Source: Salvia splendens
Lineage: Eukaryota; Streptophyta; Magnoliopsida; Lamiales; Lamiaceae
Reading direction: 5' to 3'
Assembly (NCBI RefSeq): GCF_004379255.2
Contig: NC_056039.1
Span: 29,959,883-30,023,882 of the forward strand
Length of the DNA stretch: 64,000 bases
A program made the translations under genes and the position numbers. Positions 1 to 10,757 of the stretch are shown piece by piece (within the stretch, counting starts at the first letter, position 1; every line of letters starts with the position of its first letter). The notes under the pieces were generated by a model. The model searched no databases. It was not told the origin of the DNA and worked only from the letters and a program-made list of their open reading frames with translations.

Positions 1-127
1 GACTCCTCGACTCGGCTTACCGCTTTCCACAAGTTTTCCGTGTATTTTGTTCAGTTATTTTCCGTGTAATTTCCTTTATTTTCCATTGTAATTTCGCCCG
101 GCAAGTTGTACCTCGATTTTCACAACA
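1..127 (+). repeat. Copia-1 5' LTR, terminal part only
   Basis: Identical to 6621-6747 and ends in CAACA, the LTR terminus. It is followed by a second copy of its last 113 bases because of a 117-bp tandem duplication. Confidence 0.93.
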
Positions 128-247
128 ATCAGCTTACCGCTTTCCACAAGTTTTCCGTGTATTTTGTTCAGTTATTTTCCGTGTAATTTCCTTTATTTTC
201 CATTATAATTTCGCCCGGCAAGTTGTACCTCGATTTTCACAACAATC
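15..247 (+). repeat. 117-bp tandem duplication across the 5' LTR end
   Basis: Bases 15-130 recur at 132-247 with one or two changes. The repeated unit spans the LTR terminus plus three bases beyond it. The 3' LTR has a single copy, so the duplication arose after the LTR pair was made or during that reverse-transcription cycle. Confidence 0.9.
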
Positions 248-260
248 GCAAGACGAGATA
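247..260 (+). promoter_or_regulatory. candidate primer-binding site, complementary to the element's own LTR
   Basis: CGCAAGACGAGATA begins three bases after the LTR end, where a retrotransposon primer site belongs. It is the exact reverse complement of 6600-6613 inside the LTR. No TGG-initial tRNA 3'-end match is present in the first 20 bases. That it primes reverse transcription is inference. Confidence 0.55.
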
Positions 261-321
261 TTCTTGCCATTAAAGGACTTTACACACACCTACTGAACTT
301 AATCAACACCTTTGCTTGGAG

Positions 322-3300
322 ATGTCGACTGACCCGTCTACCGCCGCTGCCACCGTTCCATCCACGGTGTCCCCCGTCGCTCCCGTCACCACGTCGTCGG
401 ACATAACGATGATTCCGACTCCTGGCTTCTCAACTTCTTCATCAACAGCCCCTTGGGTGTTTGACAACCCATTTGGGACGGTTTCTGGATTCACCTCGAG
501 TGGGTCGGTCGGTTCAACTTTCAGTGGTTCCATTGGATCCTTCATTGGGTCAAGTGTCGGGGCCTTCGGGCACGGCACGGGTGCTGGACCCTCCGGGGTC
601 GGCACGGGTGCTAGCTCCTTCAAGGGCAGCACGGGTGCTGGACCCTTCGGGGTCGGCACGGGTGTTGGACCCTCCGGGGTCGGCACGGGTGCTGGCTCCT
701 TCGGGGGCAGCACGAGTGCTGGACCCTTCGGGGTCGGCACGGGTGTTGGACCCTCCGGGGTCGGCACGGGTGCTAGCTCCTTCGGGGGCAGCACGGGTGC
801 TGGACCCTTCGGGGTCGGCACGGGTGCTAGATCCTTCGGGGTCGGTACAAATGCGGGGGCCTCCATGCTCCACGCAACTATGGGGGGTACTGTGACCCAA
901 CCAATGGTTAGCTCCTGCGGGGGCAACGGACTTGGTCCCTTCCATGGGACAACCTCGGCACCGATGGCACCAAGGATGATGCCACCCGCCGATAAGCCGT
1001 CGAAGTTCACTGGAACAGACTTCAAGAGATGGCATCAGAAAATGTTGTTCTACCTAACAACGTTGGGCGTCGTGAACTTCCTCAAGGAGAACGAGCCAAC
1101 CCCGCCAAGCGAGGACGAGGCACGTGTCGAGATATACGTCGAGTATGACGCTTGGCGCAAAGGAGACTATCTTTGTAAAAACTTTATTTTAAGTGCTTTA
1201 GATGATAGTCTCTATAACGTGTATTGCACTGTTCCCACATCAAAACAAGTGTGGGAAATGCTAGATAAGAAGTACCGTAGTGATGATGCGGATACTAAAA
1301 AATTTGTAATAGCCAAGTACTTGGACTACAAAATGGTCGACTCCCGACCAATCATGGACCAAGTGCAAGAGTTCCAGCTCATCATCCACGACCTCGCCGC
1401 CGAGGGAATGGCCCTGCCCGAAGCTTTCACGGCGGGCACGGTCATTGAAAAACTTCCACCCAGCTGGAAGGACTTCAAGAGCTACCTTAAGCACAAGCGA
1501 AAGGAGATGAATCTTGAAGACTTGATCGTGAAGCTGCGCATCGAGTCAGACGTGCGCAAACGCGATGGTTTGGCTAAGGGCCATGGCCCACCTGTTGCTA
1601 AGGCCAATCTGTTGGAGCGGGGCGGTCCCTCCAACAAACGCTCCCGTCCAATTGCAAAGGACAAGGGCAAGAAGAAGCAGCCGACGAGGAAGGTTGAAGG
1701 CAACTGCTACAACCGTGGCAAACCTGGCCACTTTTCCAAGGACTGCCGCAAGCCGAAGAAGAAGCCGGCTGCCCACGTTGTTGAAAAAGAGTTCAAGGAC
1801 TGGGATGAAAGTGACCTTGTTGCTGTGGTCACGGAAGAAGTCAACCTTGTTGATAACAAAGGTGGCTGGTACATCGACACTGGAGCTACTGCCCACGTCT
1901 GTGCCGATAAGAGCAAGTTCGCCTCCTACACCGCTGTTGAAGGGAGGAAGATCAACATGGGGAATCAAGCCTCGTCTCAAGTCCTTGGCATTGGAGACGT
2001 GATCCTCATGATGACGTCCGGCGTCACCATTACTTTGAAGGATGTGCTGCACGTCCCGGACATCCGGAAGAACCTAGTGTCAGGATCAATACTAGTGAAT
2101 AAGGGGTTTAAACTTGTATTTGAATCTGATAGGTTTTCTTTGTACAAGTTTGGAAAGTCGCTCGGAAAAGGTTTTGTAACCGACGGACTTTTCAAGCTTA
2201 GTGTAGCTACACGCCATGTCCCTAAGCCGTTGGCTAATAATAAGAATGCATCTACTTCTTCTTACTTGGCTGAGTGTTCTAACTTGTGGCACAATAGATT
2301 GGGACATGTAAATCAAAATGCCATTAAAAGATAAGTAAGTTTAGATTTACTAAAGGCAAATGAAGTAGAAACTCAAAACAAATGTGAAACTTGTCTTGAG
2401 GCGAAAATGACTAAGTTACCGTTTCATTCGGTTGAACGGAACACGAAACCCCTTGAATTAATTCACACGGACGTATGTGACTTAAAATTGGTGCAAACGA
2501 GAGGTGGTAAAAAATACTTTATCACATTCATAGATGATTGCACGAGATATTGTTATGTCTATCTTTTAAGAAGTAAAGACGAAGCAATAGAAGCGTTCAA
2601 AAATTATAAGAACAAAGTCGAGAATCAACTTGGATGTAAAATCAAAATGATTCGAAGTGATAGAGGAGGTGAATACGTAGCCCCGTTTGAGGAATTATGC
2701 AACGCAAGTGGTATAATTCACCAAACGACTGCACCATATTCACCACAGTCTAATGGTGTTGCAGAACGCAAGAATCGAACTCTCAAAGAGATGATGAATG
2801 CGTTACTGATCAGTTCGGGGATGCCCCAGAACATGTGGGGGGAAGCTGTTTTGACAGCCAACTACATCCTAAACAAAATCCCACTCAAAGGTAAGGACGT
2901 TACTCCTTATGAGTTGTGGAAGGGAAGGAAGCCATCCTACAAATACCTCAAAGTGTGGGGGTGTTTGGCTAAGGTGATGGTTCCTCCGCCCAAAGAAGTT
3001 ACAATCGGTCCTAAAACGGTTGATTGCATCTTTATTGGGTATGCACTTAATAGTAGTGCATATCGATTTGTTGTCCACAAGTCTGAACTATCGACTGTGA
3101 CCGTGGGAACAACAATCGAGTCAAGAAATGCTGTATTTCTTGAAAACATATTTCCTCGCAAAGACAAGGAAAATATTGTACCCAATTCTGAGACGAGAAT
3201 TGAGGATGAAGCCACTAGTTCTAAATCAGCGGATGAAGAGCCAGAATCGCGCAAGCGAACAAGGCCTGATCCAAACGATGCGGTACCAAGACGTGGTAGC

Positions 3301-4899
3301 AGGGTCAGAACACCAAAGACATTTGGTCCTGACTATATTGCATTCATGTTGGATGAAGAACCAACATCGATAAAAATAGCCTTTGCTGGCCCAGACGGGT
3401 TGCATTGGAAAGAAGCTGTTCAAAGCGAAATTGATTCAATTTTGCTAAACCACACGTGGGTGTTGGTTGATCTACCTGAAGATGCTAAACCTTTAGGATG
3501 CAAATGGGTCCTTAAAAGAAAGTTTAAGGCCGATGGAACAGTTGACAAGTATAAAGCTAGACTGGTAGTCAAAGGCTTTAAACAAAAGGAAGGGTACGAT
3601 TTCTTCGATACTTACTCACCTGTAACGAGGATTACATCAATACGAGTGCTTCTCGCGATTGCTGCTGTACACAATCTTGAGATTCACCAAATGGATGTTA
3701 AGACTGCGTTTCTAAATGGTGACCTTGAAGATGAAATCTATATGGAACAACCTGAAGGTTTTGTAGTACCTGGACAAGAGAAAAAGGTATGCAAACTGGT
3801 TAAATCCCTCTATGGATTGAAACAAGCGCCGTTGCAGTGGCACTTGAAATTTGATAACGTGATGTTATCAAATGGATTTAAAATCAACGAATGTGACAAA
3901 TGTGTCTACATTAAGAACACTGATAATGGATACGTTATAGTGTGTCTCTATGTTGATGATATGTTAATCATGGGTAGTAACATCCAAGTGATTAACGACA
4001 CGAAAGCCATGTTAAAGAGAAACTTTGACATGAAGGATATGGGTCTAGCCGATGTAATCCTTGGAATGAAAATTCTAAGAACATCCGAAGGAATCACCTT
4101 AACACAATCTCATTATGTTGAGAAAGTATTAAAGAGGTTCAACGCCTATGATGGCATCCCGGCTAAGACGCCTATAGAGCTCAATGTTCACTTGAGCAAG
4201 AACATGGGTGAGCCCGTTGCACAAGAGGATTATGCACGGGTCATTGGATGCATTATGTATCTTACTAATTGCACTCGACCCGACATTGCTTGCGCCGTGA
4301 ACAAGTTGAGCCGTTATACGAGCAATCCAAGCAAAGAGCATTGGAAAGCTCTTGTAAGAGTTTTGAGATATCTCAAGTATACTCAAAATCACGGGCTACA
4401 TTTTTCGAGATACCCCCCGGTACTTGAAGGGTACTGCGATGCAAATTGGATATCCGATAACAAAGACTCACTTTCAACAAGTGGATATGTCTTTACTATT
4501 GGGGGTGGTGTTGTCTCGTGGAAATCCACGAAACAGACATGTATAGCCCGATCTACCATGGAATCTGAATTCATAGCTTTAGATAAAGCCGCGGAAGAAG
4601 CCGAATGGCTTAAAAACTTCCTTGAAGATATTCCATGTTGGTCAAAGCCCGTGCCTCCAGTGTTAATTCACTGTGATAGCCAAGCAGCTATTGGGAGGGC
4701 AAACAGTGGCTTGTACAACGGTAAGTCTAGACACATTCGTCGACGACATAATACCGTGAGACATTTGATCACAACAGGGGTGATTACAATTGACTACGTG
4801 AAGTCATTGGATAATCTAGCGGATCCGCTAACCAAAGGGTTAAATCGTGATCAAATGAATAAATTGCTAGAGAGAATGGGTTTGAAATCCACAAACTAA
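322..4899 (+). pseudogene. Copia-1 gag-pol polyprotein, broken by one in-frame stop
   Basis: One frame runs from ATG 322 to the TAA at 4897-4899, interrupted only by TAA at 2332-2334, where Copia-2 has TTA (Leu). Domains: Gly/Ser-rich gag N-terminus with 9-residue repeats; gag core about 1000-1560; a CCHC knuckle at 1705-1746; protease WYIDTGAT near 1867; integrase zinc region about 2284-2400; integrase core with HTD, SDRGGEY and NGVAERKN; reverse transcriptase with YVDD near 3950; RNase H to the end. Two lesions: the stop, 14 codons after the first zinc-binding His of integrase, and Cys to Arg at 1714-1716 (TGT to CGT relative to Copia-2), which removes the second ligand of the knuckle. The first in-frame ATG, conserved in Copia-2, was taken as start. 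The protein would make virus-like particles and integrate cDNA; this copy cannot make full-length Pol. Confidence 0.93.
574..848 (+). repeat. 27-bp coding repeats in Copia-1 gag (9-residue unit, about 10 copies)
   Basis: Units of the type [18 protein letters not shown] and STGAGPFGV alternate, giving an 81-bp higher-order period. Copia-2 gag has only a short, irregular Gly/Ser/Phe-rich stretch here, so the array expanded in the Copia-1 lineage. The opposite strand carries a long proline-rich shadow frame. Confidence 0.9.
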
Positions 4900-5464
4900 A
4901 GAATTGTCATAGTGGTAACCCAACCATGATGACTGGAGATCCCAAGAACTTGGTTCAATGGGAAAACTAAGCTATGAGAGTTCGTGTGAAACACTCATCT
5001 ATATCTATTCCCTAGAAGAGCAATAGAGTGTTGAAAAACTTGCCTAGTGGTGAGGTTAAGTCTATGACTTTTAATGATCCCTAAAGGATCTCGTTGAGAT
5101 GAAGTTCTCAAGGAGACCGAGTATGGCAAGATACTTAACGAGGAATCACCTATGTAAGTGTGAAGTGGGGCCGCTTCAAACAATACACTTATGAATCCAA
5201 AGTGGTGTCCAAGGCCTGAAATGGACACAAAACGTGAGAACGGATGAGGTTGAGGTGTTTAAGTGTTAACATCATTGTCTCGGTGCACGCTGTGGAGGAA
5301 TAGTTCAAAGCATCGCGCTACTAGTCCGCCTGTGTATCCGATGGTGTTGACTATGGAGGGTTCAAAGCCAAAAACTACCTATCCTTATGCTTACATACCT
5401 CTTGAGGGTTGAGCTTGTGTCTGCATACATATGCATTTGGGCAATTTCCACTCATGTGGGGGAT
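4900..5464 (+). other. Copia-1 3' untranslated internal region with polypurine tract
   Basis: No reading frame of note. It is conserved with Copia-2 31617-32183 and starts with the same stretch after the stop codon. It ends in the purine-rich TGTGGGGGAT (5455-5464) directly before the 3' LTR, the expected plus-strand primer. Confidence 0.8.
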
Positions 5465-6053
5465 TGTTGGAATCGTGCTTGGTCAAAGGATTTTTGACTA
5501 ATAATAAATGGTGTAAGACATTTAATTTTCTGAAATTAAATGCAATAGCGTCGATCTACGTTCCGAGTAGATGACCGTAGTATATTCACTTTCTCAAATC
5601 CAATTCCCGGTGAGTGAGAAATAATATATTAAAGTTGGTCACAATAAAGCTAGAAATGAGCTATGTGAAAAGACTAATGGATTAATTAACTAGGTGTTAA
5701 TTATCCCACATCGGGGATGAGAAACTTCTTTGATGAAGTATTTAATCAGATGAATTATCATGTGTAATAATTATCGTGGAATAAGACGGGTGACAGAGCC
5801 CACACGCGCGCACACGCGCGCGCCGCCGCCGCCCGCCCGCGAGCCGCGCACCGTGCACCGTGACCCATGTCCCGTGACCCGTGTCCCGTGACCCGTGCCC
5901 GTGCACCGGGTGCCTTGTGCCTTGGATCTTGGCAATTGGCCTTTGGGCTGTTCTTTGGAGCTGGTCGTTGAGCGTGGTTCGTGCCCCGCTTGTTCTTTTT
6001 AGACCAACCCAAACTCCACGCTATCCCCGACGGGTCTGGTCCACGTCATGGTC

Positions 6054-6220
6054 CCGCTGGACCCCGACGCATGATGGGAGACAAAAGGTTCCCGCTGGAC
6101 CCCGACTTACAACGGGAGACATAAGGTCCCCGCTGGACCCCGACGCACAACGGGAGTCAAAAGGTCCCCGCTGGACCCCGACCCATAACGGGAGACAAAA
6201 GGTCCCCGATGGACCCCGAC
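6054..6220 (+). repeat. tandem repeat in the LTR U3, about 40-43-bp unit, four copies
   Basis: Imperfect copies of a unit carrying GCTGGACCCCGA and GGGAGACAAAAGGT. The related solo LTR (about 24168-24235) has only one to two copies. U3 arrays of this type often carry promoter elements; that role is inference. Confidence 0.85.
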
Positions 6221-6384
6221 GGGTCCATGGTGTATCCCGTCGTGTAGCGTGTCCAGGTGCGTCGTGTCTCTTCAGCTCCCACTGGCTAGTGCACCAGTCA
6301 ATAACCCCCGGCGGTTACAGTCAAGCCATCATGGCACACATAATGGCTGTTGACTCCATCAATGCCCTGCAGGTGGACTTGGCC

Positions 6385-6392
6385 TATAAATA
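6385..6392 (+). promoter_or_regulatory. TATA box of the Copia-1 LTR
   Basis: TATAAATA in the context GGCCTATAAATAG, conserved in the solo LTR (about 24395) and the Copia-2 LTRs (about 26720). Transcription would start near 6415, which sets the U3/R boundary. Confidence 0.75.
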
Positions 6393-6599
6393 GCCATGCA
6401 TCCATTGCATTCTATACACAACATACTCAAGCATTTTGCATACACGCTCTCTCCCTCTCTGCATAAACTTCCCGTCGAAGCTCTGCCCCCGCCTCACTCC
6501 CGTTCGCCGGAGCTCTGTTGCTAGCGGTGCTGCTACTCCAGAGATGAAGCCGTTTTATCTTTGGGGACGACACGCCAAACCGAGAGCACTACCGGGGCG

Positions 6600-6613
6600 T
6601 ATCTCGTCTTGCG
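6600..6613 (+). promoter_or_regulatory. LTR arm complementary to the primer-site candidate
   Basis: TATCTCGTCTTGCG, exact complement of 247-260. It lies about 185 bases downstream of the predicted transcription start and 134 bases before the LTR end, so it is present in the 5' leader of the RNA. See Part 2. Confidence 0.55.
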
Positions 6614-6747
6614 GAAAGAGGACTCCTCGACTCGGCTTACCGCTTTCCACAAGTTTTCCGTGTATTTTGTTCAGTTATTTTCCGTGTAATTTCCTTTATT
6701 TTCCATTGTAATTTCGCCCGGCAAGTTGTACCTCGATTTTCACAACA

Positions 6748-7900
6748 TATCAATCTAAAATTCAAACATTTGGGTAATATTTTTTGCGCGTCCATAGTCA
6801 TCTTTGGAGCTTTAAGATGAGCCTTCACTTTGAGTTCATATCCTTCAAACTCTTCACCATCTAATAAAAATATTATTAATATTTTATTTTTATTCAATAA
6901 TTTAAAACTTTTATAACAAAAATATAATCTCACCACCAAAATATTCAGCAATCAATTACGCCTGCAAATAAGAGTTGGTAGTTTTTTTAAAAAAAAATCA
7001 TCAATATATGTATTTGTTTATAGTGATTGCTCCATTATTAAAGAAATATTATAATGTTCTTGTAGTTATGAGAATGTTAAGGATGTTACTTTTGTTATGA
7101 GATTGTTAAACATATCATGCATCTGTCTAGCAAATTTATCAAAATAGGACACATGATCTTTGTCATGTTTGAGTTTAAGGAATATTCATATTGTGTTAAT
7201 ATTATTGTCTCGGTATACACCAAGAGAGAATGGTTAAAGACATCACGTCCCCATGCTTGCATTTGCATTATATATGTAGAGGTATGGTCGTGAAGTTGGT
7301 TGAAGCTTTTAGAGCTCTAACCAAAGTGATGAGATTGTTGGAATTAATAGCGTGCCATTTATCCTTTGGCTATCGAGGTCTTTGGCCTTTCGGTCGCCAT
7401 AGCCATCACGGAGTTTATAAGCGTGTTGATGGCATGACCCCTGGCCTTTCGGCTACTAAGTTCTTTGGCTTTTGGCCTTCTGGTTTTCCATAGTCGTCAT
7501 TGCCTTTATGAGGCTTGTTGATGGTGAGACCTTTCTATCACTGTTTCCCTGTAGGCAATTCGAGAGCATAATATTTCAAACGTAACACCCACATCCTACT
7601 AAACCCTAGACTCACGTCCTACTAACTTTTTCAACCCACTTTTCATTACAACTGTGACAAAATTTGGATGACGGAGGAAGTATATGTGACAGTGGGTGGT
7701 CACTTGTGTTGCAGACATCATGAATTTTTAATTTTTATTACTTATAAATGATGGTTGCACTCTTTCTTTCTTTCAATTTCATAGAGTCTTTCTATTCTTT
7801 TCAATTTCAATTTCAATTTCAATTTCAACTCTATCTTATTCTCTCCATGTTAAAGACTCTCCTAAAACAATTGAGCACCACCCCAAATTCAAACTAAATC
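6748..7900. other. intergenic, no gene recognised
   Basis: AT-rich DNA without a convincing reading frame. A stretch at about 7195-7290 weakly recalls the untranslated 3' region of the Copia elements (TTGTCTCGGT...CACC), so it may be an old Copia remnant. 7655-7682 ends like a worn Stowaway terminus (GACGGAGGAAGTA). Confidence 0.4.
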
Positions 7901-8400
7901 AAAACCCTCCCAAAACAATTGAGCAGCCACCCCAAATCAAATCGAAACCCTAGTTCATCAATCTTCTATCCTTCTCTTCTCCCTCCATCTTTTCTATCAA
8001 TGGAGTCCGAAATGAACACCATTGTCTGTTTTGCTGTATATGGAGTACTAAATTATCACTTCATTCCAGAAATAATTTTTAGAAGAGATGGAGAGGACTG
8101 TTGCTCTGCTTGCATTCGAAGACGTCAGCAGCGGGTCAAGACTGATAGTGAGGTTGATGCAGCCATCCTCAATAGCCAATGCCATGAAAAAGGTTAGAAA
8201 TACTCTTTTTGCATCAAATTAAAACTAGCCCAGAGCAAAACTAATATGGTGACTATGTAAAGTGTAGAATTGTACTCAATCTTTGGTTAAATTGCGTTGC
8301 AGATCCAAAACTTCCGAGCTTGATGAAAATGTTGATGAAGGCTCAAAATCAGCTGGATCAGGCTTCTTATCCACGACTTAATGATATATTGATATATGTA
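7863..8400 (+). other. possible small spliced transcript, unrecognised
   Basis: A leader-like C/A-rich stretch holds a tandem duplication (7863-7955, AACAATTGAGCA...). It is followed by ATG at 8000, then a TTTTAG acceptor-like site near 8083 and a short open stretch starting with ATG at about 8088 that ends at an AAAAAGGTTAG donor-like site near 8193. An acceptor-like GTTGCAG lies near 8301. Possible exons are under 120 bases and the joined frames stay short. I do not recognise a product. It may be a gene relic or noncoding RNA. Confidence 0.2.
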
Positions 8401-8743
8401 CTGCAACACTCGCCTATCCTTCTCTTTGACACCATTGCAACATCATTTGTAATTATGCTAGCTCATGCTTCTACTTGTGTAATATCTATTCTCTCAAAGT
8501 AGCTACTTGTATCTGTGGAATCAAATGAGTATATTTTACTTTCCTATATCTTTTTCATTTTATTTGGTTTTAATAAATGTACTCCATATATTTCTCAAAA
8601 CTAAGTAATCTCCAACATAGTACTACTCCATGCATTACAAAAAATGAGATACAGTACTAAATTCACAGTAGTTATATAGCAAAACAAATTGCAAAATTGC
8701 AGTCACCTCATTCCACCCACACACACAACATAAATCAAAACAG

Positions 8744-8971
8744 TTATTCTGGGGAATCTCTAAATTTTTCAAAGGGAAAATCTGTATAAACTTCTTGGTG
8801 ACTTCCATCATCAAAGTTAAGAGCATAACTATGAGGATCATACTGAAATCTCAACTGCTGTCTTCCCCCTTTCCTCATTGCCTTCTGTATTGCTGCTTTC
8901 ATCCTCCACACTAATCTTCTGCACTCCTTCCTCCCATTGCTCTGCATCCACCCAATTCTCCCCAATCCCAT
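8744..8971 (-). CDS. small conserved plant protein, function unknown (75 aa)
   Basis: The reverse-strand frame runs from ATG at 8971 to TAA at 8744-8746. The product is basic in its first half (KECRRLVWRMKAAIQKAMRKG) and then has FQYDPHSYALNFDDG, a block I recall from a family of short uncharacterised plant proteins with R(K)xxFxYDPxSYxLNFDDG. It has no signal peptide or membrane segment. A second in-frame Met follows at codon 9, so the exact start is open. Upstream (8972-9260) is a leader-like stretch and no intron is needed. Frame integrity and the conserved block favour a real gene; role and location are unknown. Confidence 0.6.
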   Translation of the reverse strand: MGLGRIGWMQSNGRKECRRLVWRMKAAIQKAMRKGGRQQLRFQYDPHSYALNFDDGSHQEVYTDFPFEKFRDSPE

Positions 8972-9594
8972 CACCAAAATCAAGATTCAATTTTTAATAT
9001 CAAATTTGCTGAAATGGGAAACTCCAGAAAGTCCCAACACTGGAAATGTGAAAACTAACAAGACAAAGAAGGAGGTCAAGAAAATGAGAGAAAAGAACAA
9101 GAATGATTCTTGCACTTTATGTAACTAGGAAAAGCAAAATGCAAATCCTTTTGGTCTTGTGAAGAAGTTGTGAATGCTACCGCTACTAGTCTATACCCTT
9201 TTGTTGCCTCGGGGCACTCAAATTCCATCGCCCACACACTTCAGTGTGTGTGTTTTTGAGAAAGAGGGAGAGAGCAGTGGGAAGAGAGCCTAGTGAGGGC
9301 TAATCACTGCCAAATTTGTTATGGCCAGTGAAAGGCATTTGTCTGTGTCTACCAATATTCAAAGCTTCAACCTTTGGCATTAAATGCGAACGATCCCAAG
9401 GCTTCATTGTCCCCCACCTCTTCCAACCAGATCCTTTTTTCAGCATCCCCACTAGAAATAGTCCAGCAATAGCTCAGCCATAGCCTAGCCACAAACTCCT
9501 CCTGACACATCATCAGCCCTAAAAATCCTCTTGCCACATCATCAAGATAAGCAAATAGTCCAGCAATAGCCCAGCCACATCACGCAAAATTATA

Positions 9595-9797
9595 CTCCCA
9601 CCGTCCCATTAAATATGCAACATTTGAGAATCGGCACGAGTTTTTATGTAGTGTTGTTTTGTAAGTTAATGAAAAGAGAGTAAAGTAAGAGGAGATGAAA
9701 AAGTAGAGATAGGGATGTTTTCATTTTAGGAAACGTTTCATTTTTAATGGGACAAACTAAAAAGGAAAACGTTTCATTTTTAATGGGACAGAGGGAG
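9595..9797. mobile_element. Stowaway MITE (203 bp)
   Basis: Termini CTCCCACCGTCCC and GGGACAGAGGGAG fit the Stowaway (Tc1/mariner) consensus CTCCCTCCGTCCC, flanked by TA on both sides. Confidence 0.88.
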
Positions 9798-9910
9798 TAC
9801 AAAACAAATAATTAACAATCACAAAACATACTGAATTAAATTTACGACACAGATACGAGAAATTTTAATAATACTATTAAAATTTAAAAAAGTACATTAA
9901 TTAAAAAAAG

Positions 9911-10715
9911 AGTAGTGCTAAATGACCACATTATGGCCAGCCATAAAAATAAAAAAATAATAAAAGATAGTGTATTTAATGCCATTTCATTGAAATCAAT
10001 ACTTCTAAAAAGTATCAATTTTATTTGTACAATTGTACCTTTAGTTATGAAATATAAATATGAAGAGACTAGAATTTATTCAATTGGATCATTAGTTAAC
10101 TCATGTTGCATGAAATTTATATAAATAAAAATTAATATTTATTAAGGTTACATGATAATTAATTTAATTATTTCTTATATTTATAATACCAACGCATCGT
10201 GGTAATACTTTTATTTTTCATATTTACTTAAAATACTCTAAATGTTTGTATATTTACAAATAAGTAAAATTGAGCTTTGATCAATATACTTATTTATATT
10301 AATAATCATGGGTTAATATTATAAATGATCACTAAACTACAGAGTATGTATCAAATTAGTTTCAAATAAATTTATTTCATAACGAGTACAAAACTTTATT
10401 GATTCCAACTTGGTATAATAGGAAAACATTTTTAAAAGGACAAAATTTTAATCTTAAATTAAAAAATAGTGTAAAATAAATTATTGAAAACATAAAATTA
10501 AAAAAAAATGAATGAATCTAATAAAAGAAATACGTATAAAAGTGTAAAATTTGGATTAGAGAAATGAAAAAAAAAACTAGAATTAAGTAAAAGGGTAATA
10601 GTGTAAAATTATTTGAGCATTAAATGACTTATTTGAAACATTAATAGTCATACTATCTAAATTTACTAAAATGTCATTTTATGGCCAGCCATAATGTGGT
10701 TGCATAGCATTTCCC
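9911..10715. mobile_element. Mutator-like MITE (805 bp) with 10-bp target duplication
   Basis: The ends carry inverted copies of CCACATTATGGC(C/T)(A/G)GCCATAAA preceded by a diverged tip. The element is flanked by identical TTAAAAAAAG at 9901-9910 and 10716-10725. A 10-bp duplication fits Mutator-like elements (9-11 bp), although the target is low complexity. The interior is AT-rich and noncoding. It sits in the 3' flank of the Harbinger ORF1 remnant. Confidence 0.7.
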
Positions 10716-10757
10716 TTAAAAAAAGTACAATAAAAAAAGTACATTAATTAAAAAAAT

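Larger units (their letters stand above)
1..6747 (+). mobile_element. Copia-1: Ty1/Copia LTR retrotransposon, 5' LTR cut by window edge
   Basis: Order seen: end of 5' LTR (1-127), a primer-site candidate (247-260), gag-pol (322-4899, one stop), a 565-bp untranslated stretch, polypurine tract, complete 3' LTR (5465-6747). Protease, integrase, reverse transcriptase and RNase H follow in that order, which is the Copia arrangement. The 127 visible bases of the 5' LTR match 6621-6747 with no difference that I can see, so the insertion looks young. The target duplication cannot be tested because the left LTR end lies outside the window; ATATC follows the 3' LTR. Confidence 0.95.
5465..6747 (+). repeat. 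Copia-1 3' LTR (1283 bp)
   Basis: Begins TGTTG and ends CAACA, a perfect 5-bp terminal inversion. Contains a CpG-rich alternating CG/CA tract at about 5800-5850, tandem repeats at 6054-6220, a TATA box at 6385-6392 and the arm complementary to the primer-site candidate at 6600-6613. It matches the solo LTR 23692-24761 over its length apart from the repeat number. Confidence 0.94.

Noticed and set aside
303..1025. 240-codon proline-rich frame on the reverse strand
   Set aside because: Antisense shadow of the Copia-1 gag repeats; no start context or homology.
6054..6220. Regular 40-bp repeats as a possible CRISPR array
   Set aside because: Plant LTR tandem repeats without unique spacers; repeat number varies between LTR copies.
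5881..6393. 170-codon frame in the Copia-1 LTR
   Set aside because: Lies in U3 tandem repeats upstream of the TATA box; reading of repeat DNA.
9457..9590. Direct repeat AATAGTCCAGCAATAGC, 98 bp apart, as a transposon end
   Set aside because: No inverted partner and no target duplication found; left unclassified.
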